Of a DNA stretch of 43,449 nucleotides, positions 32,603-41,577 are shown piece after piece. The notes beneath the pieces are model-generated. The model was given only the letters and a program-made list of their open reading frames with translations. It was not told the DNA's origin and did no database searches. A program made the position numbers and the translations under genes. Within the stretch, counting starts at the first letter, position 1; every line of letters starts with the position of its first letter. Source of the stretch: Oscillospiraceae bacterium (GTDB taxonomy: Bacteria > Bacillota > Clostridia > Oscillospirales > Oscillospiraceae); NCBI GenBank assembly GCA_916988195.3, contig CAKASQ030000021.1:1-43449 (forward strand), given 5' to 3'.

Positions 32603-33166
32603 ATGACTCGTTTTGCAAGGCCGGACGACTGCGCGGCGATGCTCGCCATTTACGCGCCGTATATTGAGACAACCATCACCTTCGAGCAGGAGGTCCCCTC
32701 ACGGGAGGCGTTTTCCTTGCGCATTGCGGATGTGCAGCGGGAGTATCCGTGGATCGTCTGGGAAGAAAATGGCCGGATTCTCGGCTACGCGTACGCGCAC
32801 AAATTTGCCGTCCGTATCTCCTATCGCCCGTCGGCGGAGCTTTCCGTCTACCTCAGCCCCGACGCGCGCGGCAAAGGCATTGGCCGGAAGCTCTACGAAG
32901 CGCTTTTCGCGCTCTTACAGCTGCAAAACGTCAAGTCGGTCTATGGTATCGTCACAACGCCGAATCCCAGAAGCGAGGCCATGCACCTTGCGCTCGGCTT
33001 TTCGCGGGTCTCGACGCTCCATAACGTCGGCTATAAGCAGGGCTGGCGCGATGTGTCGTGGTACTGCAAGCAGATCGGAGAATACCGTGAGCCGCTTGAC
33101 CCGTTCCTTCCGATCGGAAGCGTAGACCCCATGCAGCTGACCGCCATTTTGAACCGGTTTTCCTGA
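32603..33166 (+). CDS. GNAT N-acetyltransferase, phosphinothricin-acetyltransferase-like
   Basis: A 187-residue acetyl-CoA-dependent transferase. FARPDDCAAMLAIYAPYIET and TITFEQEVPS at the N terminus are typical of the Pat/Bar-like branch. The acetyl-CoA pyrophosphate loop is DARGKGIGRKLYEAL. Members acetylate the amino group of phosphinothricin, methionine sulfoximine or similar amino acids; the natural substrate here is unknown. GGGGAAG precedes the ATG. HAD phosphatase and TrmH genes follow closely and may share the promoter at 32545. Confidence 0.9.
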   Translation: MTRFARPDDCAAMLAIYAPYIETTITFEQEVPSREAFSLRIADVQREYPWIVWEENGRILGYAYAHKFAVRISYRPSAELSVYLSPDARGKGIGRKLYEALFALLQLQNVKSVYGIVTTPNPRSEAMHLALGFSRVSTLHNVGYKQGWRDVSWYCKQIGEYREPLDPFLPIGSVDPMQLTAILNRFS

Positions 33167-33183
33167 ACCAGAAAGGACATCTC

Positions 33184-34008
33184 ATGGATATTCGCCTGAT
33201 TGCCTTCGATCTGGACGGAACGCTGCTGCGCTCCGACAAATCCATCTCTCCGCGCACCATGCAAGCGCTCTTGGCCGCGCGCGAAAGAGGTGTGCTGCTC
33301 GTTCCGTCGACGGGCAGGCTTTTGCGCTCGCTGCCCGAGCCGCTGCTGGATAAAAGCCTGACCCGCTACCACATTCTCGTCAACGGCGCGCAGGTTTACG
33401 ACAGCTTTGAGGACAAAACGCTTCTGCGAGAGGAGTTAACACCGCAGCAGGCCATGTGCATGCTCCATTTTCTCAAGTCGCGTAACGTCCTGCGCGGCGT
33501 GTATATTGACGGCCTCGGCCACATGAGCCGGGAGGACTTCTCGGAGATTGAGGCCGTCGCCGCGACGCCCGCCACGGCAACGCTCATGCGCCGCAGCTAT
33601 CAGACCGACGAAGACCTCGACGCCGTAACGGCGCAGCACGACTCCGTGCAGAAGATCATCGCGTTTTTCCGCAACCCGGACGACAAGCAGGCGACCATCC
33701 GCGAGATCACCGCACGCTTTCCGGGCTACGCGGTGTCGAGTTCGCTCGGAAACAACATTGAGATCAATGCTCAAAACGCAACGAAAGGCAGCGCCCTGTG
33801 CTTTTTGTGCGAAAAAATCGGCATACCCATCGGCCAGTGCATGGCCTTCGGCGACGGCACAAACGACTATTCGATGCTCCGCGCGGCAGGCTTCGGCGTG
33901 GCGATGGGGAACGCGTCCGAGGAAGTTCAGTCCTGCGCCGACGCGGTGACGGAAACGAATGAGGAAGACGGGGTTGCGCGCATGATTGAGCGCGTGCTGG
34001 GGCTCTAG
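33184..34008 (+). CDS. Cof-type HAD-IIB phosphatase
   Basis: A 274-residue haloacid-dehalogenase-fold phosphatase. Motif I is IAFDLDGTLL (residues 6-15) with the nucleophilic Asp pair, motif II is LVPSTGR, and motif IV is FGDGTNDYSML near the C terminus. The middle carries the type IIB cap. Members hydrolyse sugar phosphates, flavin nucleotides or pyridoxal phosphate; specificity cannot be read here. The gene lies 17 bases after GNAT and two bases before the TrmH gene. Confidence 0.92.
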   Translation: MDIRLIAFDLDGTLLRSDKSISPRTMQALLAARERGVLLVPSTGRLLRSLPEPLLDKSLTRYHILVNGAQVYDSFEDKTLLREELTPQQAMCMLHFLKSRNVLRGVYIDGLGHMSREDFSEIEAVAATPATATLMRRSYQTDEDLDAVTAQHDSVQKIIAFFRNPDDKQATIREITARFPGYAVSSSLGNNIEINAQNATKGSALCFLCEKIGIPIGQCMAFGDGTNDYSMLRAAGFGVAMGNASEEVQSCADAVTETNEEDGVARMIERVLGL

Positions 34009-34010
34009 GC

Positions 34011-34835
34011 ATGGGACGGATTGTTCCGATTGCGGACTTCGAAGATCCTGCGCTGGACGTTTACGCCCGCCTGACCGAAAATCAGCTGGTCTGCCGGGAG
34101 CGTCCGGAAGACGGCCTTTTCATCGCCGAGAGCGCGCTGGTGATTGAACGGGCGCTGGACGCAGGGTTTGAGCCGGTGTCGTTCCTCGCAGAAACAAGGC
34201 TTCTTCCCAAGGCGGAGGCGATTTTGGCCAGATGTCCGGAGGAGCTTCCGGTTTATACGGCAGAGCTCCCCGTTCTCGAGCGGCTCACGGGGTACGCCCT
34301 CACGCGCGGAATGCTCTGCGCAATGCGAAGGCCCGCTCTCAGGCACGCGGAAGACCTTTTGCAAAGCACGTCGTGCGTCGCCGTTTTAGAGGATGTGATA
34401 AACCCCACAAATCTCGGGGCGATTTTCCGCTCGGCGGCGGCGCTCGGGGTCGAGGCCGTGCTGCTGACCGACAGCTGCACCGATCCCCTTTACCGGCGCT
34501 GCATTCGTGTCAGCATGGGAAACGTCTTTTTTGTGCCGTGGGCGTATCTTCCAGATGATCAATGGCAGGCGCTTCTGCACGAAAACGGCTTTGAGAGCGT
34601 CGCGATGGCCCTGCGCGAGGACGCGAAGGTCCTATGGGATCCGGCTTTGCGGAAAATCCAAAAGCTTGCCGTCGTCATGGGCTCGGAGGGCCCGGGTCTC
34701 AAGGCCTCTACGATCGCGTCGTGCGATTACACGGTGACCGTTCCAATGACAAACGGCGTGGACTCTTTAAACGTTGCCGCGGCCAGCGCCGTGGCGTTCT
34801 ATCAGCTTGCGCTTTTGCGGCAGCATCCGCTTTGA
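34011..34835 (+). CDS. TrmH/SpoU-family RNA 2'-O-methyltransferase
   Basis: A 274-residue SPOUT methyltransferase. The C-terminal catalytic domain carries the three SpoU motifs: LEDVINPTNLGAIFRSAAAL, VMGSEGPGL and VPMTNGVDSLNVAAASAVAF, which form the knotted SAM site. The N-terminal ~110 residues resemble the substrate-binding domain of rRNA methyltransferases in this family. It likely methylates a ribose in rRNA or tRNA. It starts two bases after the HAD stop, so translation is probably coupled. Confidence 0.92.
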   Translation: MGRIVPIADFEDPALDVYARLTENQLVCRERPEDGLFIAESALVIERALDAGFEPVSFLAETRLLPKAEAILARCPEELPVYTAELPVLERLTGYALTRGMLCAMRRPALRHAEDLLQSTSCVAVLEDVINPTNLGAIFRSAAALGVEAVLLTDSCTDPLYRRCIRVSMGNVFFVPWAYLPDDQWQALLHENGFESVAMALREDAKVLWDPALRKIQKLAVVMGSEGPGLKASTIASCDYTVTVPMTNGVDSLNVAAASAVAFYQLALLRQHPL

Positions 34836-34883
34836 GAATGCTGCCGCTTTTTTCTTATAATACCGCTCTTGACCGTTCTTGCG

Positions 34884-35041
34884 TAGGGGTCGATGCCTCT
34901 GCGGGATTCACGAAATCCCTGCAACTGTGCGTAGGGGTCGATGCCCACATCGACCCGGCGGTATAAACCGATTTTACGAAAATCCAATGCGAATTCGATG
35001 ATACCCCATGGGGCGATGTGGGCATTGCCCCCTACGAACCT
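34884..35041. repeat. REP-like palindromes, copy 2
   Basis: CGTAGGGGTCGATGCC occurs twice (34884 and about 34931) and the inverted GGCGATGTGGGCATTGCC with CCCCTACG closes the block near 35038. It matches copy 1 and lies between convergent genes (TrmH and the serine hydrolase), where it could help end both transcripts. Confidence 0.82.
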
Positions 35042-35073
35042 TCTTGAAGTGCGTAGGAATTCCGCAGCGGAAG

Positions 35074-36384
35074 TCATTTTTCAGGCAGCTCGTCCTCCGC
35101 GTCGTCCTCCTGCGCTGCGTCGCGGGTGAGCTCTTTCATTTTGCCGGTGTGAAGGATGAGCAGCACGCCGCCGCTTCCAAGCACCAGTACAGCCGCCGCA
35201 ACAGCGAGCATCCACCACTCGAAATTGTCGGGGTTAAACTGAAATACAGACGAAGCCTTCGTCTGCTCCGGGGCGGTTTCCGCTTCCTGCGTATCCGCCT
35301 GCGCCATCGAAGCTTTCTCAGCCTCCAGCAAAGCCGCCTCCTGCGCGGCTTTTTTTGCTGCCTGTTCGGCCTCATACTGCGCGGTGAGCGCCTGCATGGC
35401 TTCCTCCGCGCGGGCTTCTGCTTCCTGCATCCGCGCTTCCTTCTCAGCTTCGAACGCATCGAGCTGCTCCTGCAAGGCCTTCTTTTTGGCGAGCTCCGTC
35501 TGCCTTGCATTGTAGTCGGCGGCGAGCCTTGCCGCGTCCTGCACGACAAGCTCTCCGACATTCTGCGTATAGACCGCGAGCAGGAACGGGCGTTCGGCGT
35601 AGAAGATGCCGACGTCATTTTCCGCGCCCTCGAAGCTTCCGTATTTGTGCGCGACCTCCATCTCGGTGACCTTCGCCCGGAAATAGCCGTTCTGCGGGTG
35701 CGACTGCTTCATGTAGTCGACAAGCTCCGTCAGCTCTTCCTGATGCGCATAGATATACTTGAGCGTATCCATCATCATGCGCGTGCAGTAGTAGTTGTCC
35801 TGATAATACTTGGGGTCGATTTCTTCGTCCGTCATCGTAAAATACGTGCGCATGGCGTTTTTGTAGTCGTGAAAATTGCCGATGCGGTAGAGAAGCGCGT
35901 GGGAAATTTCGTTGTTCGACTCGACGATGCTTAAGTAGTGGCACCAATCGAGCGTCGCACCGCCCTGGGTAATGAGCGCATCCGGGGCGATCTCGCCCGC
36001 GTTTTCGAGCTCGTAATAGTAAAGATTCAGCGGAAGCTTGAAGGTACTGCCCGCGATCATCATGTGTGTCTCGTTCCAGTCGTAGCTCTCGCCCGTGACG
36101 GTGTCGTAATAGCTGATGGCAAAATTATCCTCCGTCAGGTTGCGCGCCGCGCGAAATTCATCGAACAGCTCGGCAAGCCTCGGCTCTTCCGCCGCTTTCG
36201 TTTCATCCTCGGACGCCGCTTCTTCCTCGGGTGCGTTCTCTTCCCCGTCTTCCGTTGGTTTTTGCATCGGCGTAACGACGGTGGGCAGCTCCACAACCTC
36301 CGGGATATCCTCGGCGGCAATGAAAGACGCAAGGGGGAGCGCCAGCAAGACGGCAAGCAGCGCGCAAATGAATTTTCGTACCAT
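35074..36384 (-). CDS. surface serine hydrolase, beta-lactamase-like fold, coiled-coil and C-terminal anchor
   Basis: A 436-residue protein started at the ATG at 36384 (GGAAGTG upstream). The N terminus MVRKFICALLAVLLALPLAS is a signal peptide. An acidic linker leads to a class A beta-lactamase/PBP-like domain with Ser113-x-x-Lys116 (GSTFKLP), SNN at 156-158 and KYG at 247-249, equal to the SxxK, SxN and KTG motifs. An Ala/Glu-rich coiled coil (about 297-375) and one membrane helix (WWMLAVAAAVLVLGSGG, from about 392) follow, then a charged tail. It is probably displayed outside the membrane. The Thr of KTG is Tyr, so lactamase activity is doubtful; peptidase or structural roles are alternatives. 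Confidence 0.82.
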   Translation of the reverse strand: MVRKFICALLAVLLALPLASFIAAEDIPEVVELPTVVTPMQKPTEDGEENAPEEEAASEDETKAAEEPRLAELFDEFRAARNLTEDNFAISYYDTVTGESYDWNETHMMIAGSTFKLPLNLYYYELENAGEIAPDALITQGGATLDWCHYLSIVESNNEISHALLYRIGNFHDYKNAMRTYFTMTDEEIDPKYYQDNYYCTRMMMDTLKYIYAHQEELTELVDYMKQSHPQNGYFRAKVTEMEVAHKYGSFEGAENDVGIFYAERPFLLAVYTQNVGELVVQDAARLAADYNARQTELAKKKALQEQLDAFEAEKEARMQEAEARAEEAMQALTAQYEAEQAAKKAAQEAALLEAEKASMAQADTQEAETAPEQTKASSVFQFNPDNFEWWMLAVAAAVLVLGSGGVLLILHTGKMKELTRDAAQEDDAEDELPEK

Positions 36385-36532
36385 GGCAACCACACTTCCA
36401 ACAGCTTTGTTTTCTCCATGATAGTCGAATTTGGCCGAAAAAGCAAGAGCGCCGCACCGCGCACAATTTCCGGCAAGGCGGCATATCGTAGTTGTAGCCG
36501 AAAGAAAACCATTCGTTTTGAGGAGTGATGAT

Positions 36533-37414
36533 ATGAATCCAAACTGCAACTACACAACCACCGGCGGCTGTAACTGCGCCCAATCGCAGAATACCTGCCC
36601 GTCCGCGCCGTCCTGCCCGCCGCCCGCACCCGCGCCTTGTCCGCCGCCCAGTCCCAATCCCTGCCCGCCTCCGTGCCCGCCGGGATGCATGCCGGTACCT
36701 CCGTATCCGCCCATGCCGCCGCGGCCGCCTGTGCCGCCTCCCCCGCGCGCGGAGGAAGCGGATGTGGACTGCGGCTGCAATTGCGCGGCGGGGATGCTGG
36801 GCGCGCTGGAGCTTCTGTGCGACCCACGGCTGGCCCCGCTCGTCGATTACAACCAGTTCGCGTTTTTTACCCCCAATTTTGTCCTTGGCACGTCTTTAAA
36901 CTGCCCGGACGCGGCCACGACCGCGTATGATAACCTCACAGGGCCGCTTGCGGGTGAGTTTGTAAGCATCAAGCCGTGTACATGCGACGACCTGGAGGTC
37001 AGCGGCCAGCTTTACTATCCGATTCCGGTCTGCGCGGCGGACTCCTGCTGCGCTTCGGGCCCGGCGGTTACGGTCAGCTCCGTTTCAGTGTGCGCGTTGA
37101 CGGCTGTCGCGTTCACCGTGCCCACATCCGATACGCAGGATACGGTCTACGCCCAGCTCAAGAGCCTTCTCTGGCAGGCGCTGCATCCGGGCCGTCCGCC
37201 GCTCGGCAATAACGCCCCCGTCATGAAGCCTACACCCTGCGACTGCACGGATACAAAGCTCTCCGGCCGGCGCACAGCCACCGCTGCGGCAGGCCCGCTG
37301 CTCATCGCGAACGCGGCGGTTCTCGGAAGCGTCGGCGATGTGCTCGTGCTTGCAAACGATGCGGACCGGCGAATCTACTACGTCTGCCAGTCCTCCGTCA
37401 GCTTCTCCGGCTAA
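36533..37414 (+). CDS. cysteine- and proline-rich hypothetical protein
   Basis: A 293-residue protein starting MNPNCNYTTTGGCNC, with GAGGAG upstream of the ATG at 36533. Residues 18-75 are largely Pro with Cys pairs (SCPPPAPAPCPPP and similar). DCGCNC follows and then a globular region with further Cys (CTCDDLEV, DSCCAS, CDCTD). No signal peptide is evident. Such Cys/Pro-rich proteins are often spore-coat or exosporium components in Clostridia. That fits here but is inference; no family is recognised. It is divergent from the surface serine hydrolase and followed by a strong bidirectional terminator. Confidence 0.75.
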   Translation: MNPNCNYTTTGGCNCAQSQNTCPSAPSCPPPAPAPCPPPSPNPCPPPCPPGCMPVPPYPPMPPRPPVPPPPRAEEADVDCGCNCAAGMLGALELLCDPRLAPLVDYNQFAFFTPNFVLGTSLNCPDAATTAYDNLTGPLAGEFVSIKPCTCDDLEVSGQLYYPIPVCAADSCCASGPAVTVSSVSVCALTAVAFTVPTSDTQDTVYAQLKSLLWQALHPGRPPLGNNAPVMKPTPCDCTDTKLSGRRTATAAAGPLLIANAAVLGSVGDVLVLANDADRRIYYVCQSSVSFSG

Positions 37415-37419
37415 AAAAC

Positions 37420-37444
37420 GCGCCCCGGCCTTTGGCCGGGGCGC
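37420..37444. terminator. bidirectional terminator
   Basis: GCGCCCCGGCC and GGCCGGGGCGC form a perfect 11-bp stem with a TTT loop. On the minus strand six T follow, serving the DUF6440 gene. On the plus strand only ATCGTTT follows, a weaker stop for the Cys/Pro-rich gene. Confidence 0.85.
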
Positions 37445-37449
37445 ATCGT

Positions 37450-37656
37450 TTAATCGTCAGGGTAGCTGTTGGGAACCGGGGTGACGACGGGCTTGCCGTC
37501 TGCGCCGAGAAGAACCGACATACCGCCCGCGTAGCCGGAGTTCACGAAGAGATAATTGACGCCCGTCTGCTTGTCGACCCAGACGGTCCGCATCCAGCCG
37601 AAGCCGTTTCCCTCCTCGTGGACCTTTAAAAAGCGTTCGTCCTTCTTTTTTGCCAT
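37450..37656 (-). CDS. DUF6440-family small protein
   Basis: A 68-residue protein, MAKKKDERFLKVHEEGNGFG and so on, with a predicted beta-rich core (VWVDKQTGVNYLFVNSGYAG, then SVLLGADGKPVV). This pattern matches DUF6440, a short family frequent in clostridial genomes with no known function. It starts one base after the slipin stop and is the last gene of the nfeD-slipin unit, so it may have a membrane-related role. Confidence 0.82.
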   Translation of the reverse strand: MAKKKDERFLKVHEEGNGFGWMRTVWVDKQTGVNYLFVNSGYAGGMSVLLGADGKPVVTPVPNSYPDD

Positions 37657-37657
37657 C

Positions 37658-38584
37658 TTACTTTGCTTCCTTTACCGCTTCGGTAATGCCGGTCGCTAAG
37701 CCCGCCAGGCCCTGAAGCTCAGACGGAATGATGATCTTCGTCGCCTTGCCGTCCGCGACCTTCTGCATGGCCTCGAGCGCCTTCAGCTTCAGCACCTGAT
37801 CGTTCGGCGCTTTCTCATTCAGCATCGCAAGCGAATCGGCCAGCGCCTGCTGCACCGCGCGGATAGCCTGCGCCTCGCCGTCGGCGCGGAGGATTGCGGA
37901 TTCCTTCTCGGCCTCTGCCTTTAAAATTGCCGCCTGCTTTTCCGCGTCTGCCTTCAAAATGGCTGCTTCCTTTTCGCCCTCGGCAACGAGGATCTGGCTG
38001 TGCTTCGCGCCCTCTGCCTGCAAAATCGCCTGCCGGCGGTCGCGCTCGGCCTTCATCTGCTTTTCCATCGAGTTCTGAATATCCTGCGGGGGAAGAATGT
38101 TCTTGAGCTCGACGCGGTTTACTTTAATGCCCCACGGGTCGGTTGCTTCGTCCAAAATGGCGCGCATGCGCGTGTTGATGACGTCGCGGGAGGTGAGCGT
38201 CTGGTCAAGCTCGAGGTCACCGATGATGTTGCGGAGCGTTGTCGCCGTGAGCGTCTCCATGGCCATCATCGGGTGCTCCACACCGTAGGCATAGAGCTTG
38301 GGGTCGGTGATCTGGAAGTAGACGACGGTGTCGATCTGCATGGTGACGTTATCCTTCGTGATGACGGGCTGGGGCGGATAGTCGAGCACCTGCTCTTTGA
38401 GACTGACCTTCTTGGCCACACGCTCTACAAACGGGACCTTAAAGTGAATGCCGACCGTCCAGACGTTGCTGAACGCGCCGAGCCGCTCGACAACGTAGGC
38501 TCTCGACTGCTGGACGACATAAATGTTGCGGACGATGACGATGAGCGCCAGCACCGCGATGACAAGTACGGGAATCCATTCCAT
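37658..38584 (-). CDS. SPFH/band 7 protein (slipin/paraslipin)
   Basis: A 308-residue membrane-anchored protein. Residues 1-25 are hydrophobic (WIPVLVIAVLALIVIVRNI), followed by the band 7 domain (VERLGAFSNVWTVGIHFKVP, then PPQPVITKDNVTMQIDTVVY). A long Ala/Glu/Lys coiled coil from about residue 180 contains repeats of the type KEAAILKADAEKQAAILKAE. Such proteins make large ring assemblies in membrane microdomains and often work with an NfeD partner, encoded just upstream. AAGGAGG precedes the ATG. Confidence 0.94.
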   Translation of the reverse strand: MEWIPVLVIAVLALIVIVRNIYVVQQSRAYVVERLGAFSNVWTVGIHFKVPFVERVAKKVSLKEQVLDYPPQPVITKDNVTMQIDTVVYFQITDPKLYAYGVEHPMMAMETLTATTLRNIIGDLELDQTLTSRDVINTRMRAILDEATDPWGIKVNRVELKNILPPQDIQNSMEKQMKAERDRRQAILQAEGAKHSQILVAEGEKEAAILKADAEKQAAILKAEAEKESAILRADGEAQAIRAVQQALADSLAMLNEKAPNDQVLKLKALEAMQKVADGKATKIIIPSELQGLAGLATGITEAVKEAK

Positions 38585-38638
38585 AAATACATCCTCCTTA
38601 TGGTGTTTCTTTTCTTTGTTTCTGATGTAAAAAATGAC

Positions 38639-39079
38639 TTATGCTTCTGCCGGGACCCCGGCGGGCTTGACATAGACCTTTGCGCCCTCGATGCGCTCGA
38701 TGACGACGCGCGTGCCGATGGGGATCTGCGTATCATCTGCGCTTTTTGCCGTCCAGAGCACTCCGTTTATGCGAATCGCGCCCGTCTCGCGGAGATTATC
38801 AATTTGCTCTGTGACAAGCGCCTCCTGCCCGACCAGACGGTCGGCGTTTGTTTTTGTGGGCTTGACGCGCAGATACTTTTTAAGCACCGGCCGCAAAAGC
38901 GCGAGTAGACCTGCCGATACGGCAATGAACACTGTCCACTGCAAAAGCGCCGGCACGCCCAGAATCGCGCACACGAGCCCTGCCACCGCGCCGCCAATGA
39001 ACCAGATCGAAACCAGATTCACCGTCGCGGCCTCCACGGCGATGAACGCCACAATCAGCCCGAGCCAGACATAGACCAT
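38639..39079 (-). CDS. NfeD-like membrane protein
   Basis: A 146-residue protein with two or three membrane segments in the first ~70 residues and a C-terminal OB-fold (LVGQEALVTEQIDNL, GAIRINGVLWTAKSAD, GTRVVIERIEGAKVYVKP). This is the short NfeD form that partners SPFH proteins. AAGGAG stands nine bases before the ATG, and a TATACT box lies at 39106-39111. It is the first gene of the nfeD-slipin-DUF6440 operon, with 54 bases before the slipin start. Confidence 0.92.
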   Translation of the reverse strand: MVYVWLGLIVAFIAVEAATVNLVSIWFIGGAVAGLVCAILGVPALLQWTVFIAVSAGLLALLRPVLKKYLRVKPTKTNADRLVGQEALVTEQIDNLRETGAIRINGVLWTAKSADDTQIPIGTRVVIERIEGAKVYVKPAGVPAEA

Positions 39080-39175
39080 GGGAACTCACTCCTTTCTATG
39101 GTAACAGTATACCGGACATTTGAAGAAAAGTCATCCGCTCTTCGTAAAAAGAACGTGAAATAAAAAAGAAACACA

Positions 39176-39204
39176 TTGCTATTTTGCTGCGTTTTTATTA
39201 TACT
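39176..39204 (+). promoter_or_regulatory. promoter of the THUMP methyltransferase gene
   Basis: TTGCTA (39176-39181), 17-base spacer, TATACT (39199-39204). Divergent from the nfeD promoter about 65 bases away. Confidence 0.7.
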
Positions 39205-39254
39205 GATGTGTATTGTGAAATATGGACGAATTTACGAAATATAGGAGAACCTGC

Positions 39255-40367
39255 ATGCAAACAATGACCTTTTGCGTACCGTGTCTGTTTGGGCTCGAGG
39301 GTCTGGTCGGAGACGAGCTCCGGCGGCTGAACCTTTCGAATGTCCGCGTCGAGGACCGGCGCGTTTTCTTTGACGGCGACTTTGCCGCGATGGCAAGAGC
39401 GAATCTCTGCTGCCGGATGGGCGAGCGCGTGATGATCTTGCTCGCGCAGTTCGAAGCGAAGAGCTTTGAAGACCTCTATCAGGGCGTCAAGCACATTGCG
39501 CTCGAGAACTTCATTCCAAAAGACGGCGCGTTCCCGGTCAAGGGCTACAGCCTGGATAGTCAGCTCCATTCCGTACCGGACTGTCAGGCGATCGTGAAAA
39601 AAGCGGCGGTCGACCGGCTGGGTGCAAAGTATGGCCTTTCGTGGCTCCCCGAGACGGGCGCGACATACCAGATCCGATTTTCGATCATGAAGGATCGCTG
39701 CGAAATTTTCTTAGACACCTCCGGCGTGAGCCTTCACAAGCGGGGCTACCGCGAAAACGCGAATCTCGCGCCCCTTCATGAGACGATGGCGGCAGCGATG
39801 GTGAACCTCGCACGGTACCGCGGGCGGGATTTTTTCTGGGACCCGTTCTGCGGCTCGGGCACGATCTGCATCGAAGCTGCGATGATCGCACTCAACCGCG
39901 CGCCGGGCATGAACCGCTCGTTTGGCGCGCAGAAGTGGGCATGCGTCCCGCAGGAGGTCTGGCGCGAGGCGAGAACGGAGGCGTTGGACAAAGAATACCG
40001 CGGAGACTACCGCATTTTAGGCACCGATATTGATCCGGCAGCCCTGGATATTGCGCGCGACAACGCCAGAAAAGCGGGCGTTGGGAAGCTGATTGACTTC
40101 CGCGAGGCGGACGCGACCAAGATGAGCCTGCCGACGGACAAGGGCGTTATGGTCTGCAACCCGCCCTATGGCGAGCGCATGCTCGAGCAGCGAAGCGCCC
40201 AGCAGCTCTACCGGGCGTTCGGCCGGCACGTAAAATTTGCCGACGGCTGGAAGAAGTATATCATTTCTTCCGAGCCCGAGTTTGAGCACTATTTCGGCAA
40301 GCAGGCGGCAAAGAAGCGCAAGCTCTACAACGGCAGGCTTCAGTGCAACGTCTACATGTATTTTTAA
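39255..40367 (+). CDS. THUMP-domain class I RNA methyltransferase (RlmL/YpsC-type)
   Basis: About 370 residues, started at the ATG at 39255 with AGGAG seven bases upstream. An N-terminal THUMP domain binds RNA. The SAM-binding segment is FWDPFCGSGTICIEAAMIA and the catalytic motif NPPYGERM is the N6/N2-methyltransferase signature. Family members methylate a guanine N2 in 23S rRNA (RlmL N-terminal half-like). The C-terminal RlmK-like domain is absent, as in the Bacillus YpsC type. Confidence 0.94.
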   Translation: MQTMTFCVPCLFGLEGLVGDELRRLNLSNVRVEDRRVFFDGDFAAMARANLCCRMGERVMILLAQFEAKSFEDLYQGVKHIALENFIPKDGAFPVKGYSLDSQLHSVPDCQAIVKKAAVDRLGAKYGLSWLPETGATYQIRFSIMKDRCEIFLDTSGVSLHKRGYRENANLAPLHETMAAAMVNLARYRGRDFFWDPFCGSGTICIEAAMIALNRAPGMNRSFGAQKWACVPQEVWREARTEALDKEYRGDYRILGTDIDPAALDIARDNARKAGVGKLIDFREADATKMSLPTDKGVMVCNPPYGERMLEQRSAQQLYRAFGRHVKFADGWKKYIISSEPEFEHYFGKQAAKKRKLYNGRLQCNVYMYF

Positions 40368-40412
40368 GCGCCTGTACCCTTAAGACGAAGGATGAAGGAG
40401 AAAGTTCCCGTC

Positions 40413-41330
40413 ATGAAGCATATTTTTATTCTGAATCCTGCCGCCGGAAAATCAGATCAGACGCCGCGCTTTACGCAGGACATCGAGCGCATCTGCGGCG
40501 CACGTGGGCTCGATTATGAGATCTGCGTCTCGAAGGCCCCCGGCGACTGCAGGGCTTTGGCCAGACGCGCGGCGGAATCCGGGCAGGAGGTCCGGCTCTA
40601 TGCCTGCGGCGGCGACGGCACGCTCAACGAGGTCGTGTGCGGCATGGCAGGCTTCGAGAATGCGGCGGTGACGCACTATCCGGGCGGCTCCGGCAACGAC
40701 TCCATCAAGGTTTTTTCCGACACCGCGCCGTTTTTTGACCTCGAGCGGCTGCTCGACGCGGACGAGACGCGCTTCGATCTCATCCGCTGCAACGGCACGT
40801 ATTGCGCAAATATTCTATCGATCGGACTCGACGCGAAGATCGGAACGGATATCGCCCGCTTCAAGCGGCTGCCGTTTGTTTCCGGCAAGGGCGCATACAT
40901 ACTGTCTATTCTGGCCAATGTCCTCTCTGGCCGCAGCGCGCACTATGTTGTAGAGGTAAACGGTGAGCGGATTGACGCGGAGCAGACGCTTATTTGCGTG
41001 TGCAACGGCCGGTGGTACGGCGGCGGGTTCAACCCCGTTCCCGAAGCGGAGCCGGACGACGGGCTTTTGGATGTGCTGCTGGTTAAGAAAGTAAGCTTAT
41101 TGCAGGTCGCGGCGGTCATCGGCAAGTACCAGAAGGGAAAATACGCCGACTACCCGGCGCTCATCCGCCACGAGCGCTGCACGAAGCTGACCATCCGGTG
41201 CGATACGCCCTCGGTCGTAAATATCGACGGCGAAGCGCTCCACACAGACTTCCTCGACATTTCCCTCAAGCCAAAGGCCCTGCGCTTTTTCTATCCCAAG
41301 GGCCTGACGTACCGGCTGAAAGCAGAATAA
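40413..41330 (+). CDS. diacylglycerol/lipid kinase family protein
   Basis: About 305 residues. The nucleotide-binding stretch HIFILNPAAGKSDQ is followed by YACGGDGTLNEVVCGM, the GGDGT motif of the DAGK catalytic domain, and a beta-rich C-terminal domain with SVVNIDGEALHTDF. Members phosphorylate diacylglycerol or related lipids using ATP. The ATG at 40413 is preferred; AAGGAG is about 11 bases upstream. An in-frame ATG at 40392 is possible. A strong terminator follows. Confidence 0.92.
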   Translation: MKHIFILNPAAGKSDQTPRFTQDIERICGARGLDYEICVSKAPGDCRALARRAAESGQEVRLYACGGDGTLNEVVCGMAGFENAAVTHYPGGSGNDSIKVFSDTAPFFDLERLLDADETRFDLIRCNGTYCANILSIGLDAKIGTDIARFKRLPFVSGKGAYILSILANVLSGRSAHYVVEVNGERIDAEQTLICVCNGRWYGGGFNPVPEAEPDDGLLDVLLVKKVSLLQVAAVIGKYQKGKYADYPALIRHERCTKLTIRCDTPSVVNIDGEALHTDFLDISLKPKALRFFYPKGLTYRLKAE

Positions 41331-41335
41331 CCAAG

Positions 41336-41367
41336 ACGCAGGCAGTATCTGACTGCCTGCGTTTTTT
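41336..41367 (+). terminator. terminator of the lipid kinase gene
   Basis: ACGCAGGCAGT pairs perfectly with ACTGCCTGCGT around a 5-base loop and runs into six T. Confidence 0.92.
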
Positions 41368-41383
41368 GCGTCTTTCAAGCCAT

Positions 41384-41530
41384 GCGTAGGGGGCGCGTGA
41401 GCACATTGAATGCCGCAACCTTGCGTAGGGGGCGGACGCCTCTGTCCGCCCGCAGAAAATCCCGTTTTTATGAAAATCTTCGGCAAATTCGTAACTTTTC
41501 AAGGGCGGACAGGGTCGTCCGCCCCTACGC
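41384..41530. repeat. REP-like palindromes, copy 3
   Basis: CGTAGGGGGCG at 41384, then CGTAGGGGGCGGACGCCTCT (about 41423), and the inverted GGGCGGACAGGGTCGTCC with GCCCCTACG at the end. The core AAAATCTTCGGCAAATTCGT between the arms resembles the core of copy 1, where a similar stretch reads on the opposite strand. Confidence 0.82.
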
Positions 41531-41577
41531 ATATTTTGGAAGGTTTCTAAATTTCTCTGACATGGGCACGATTTCTC

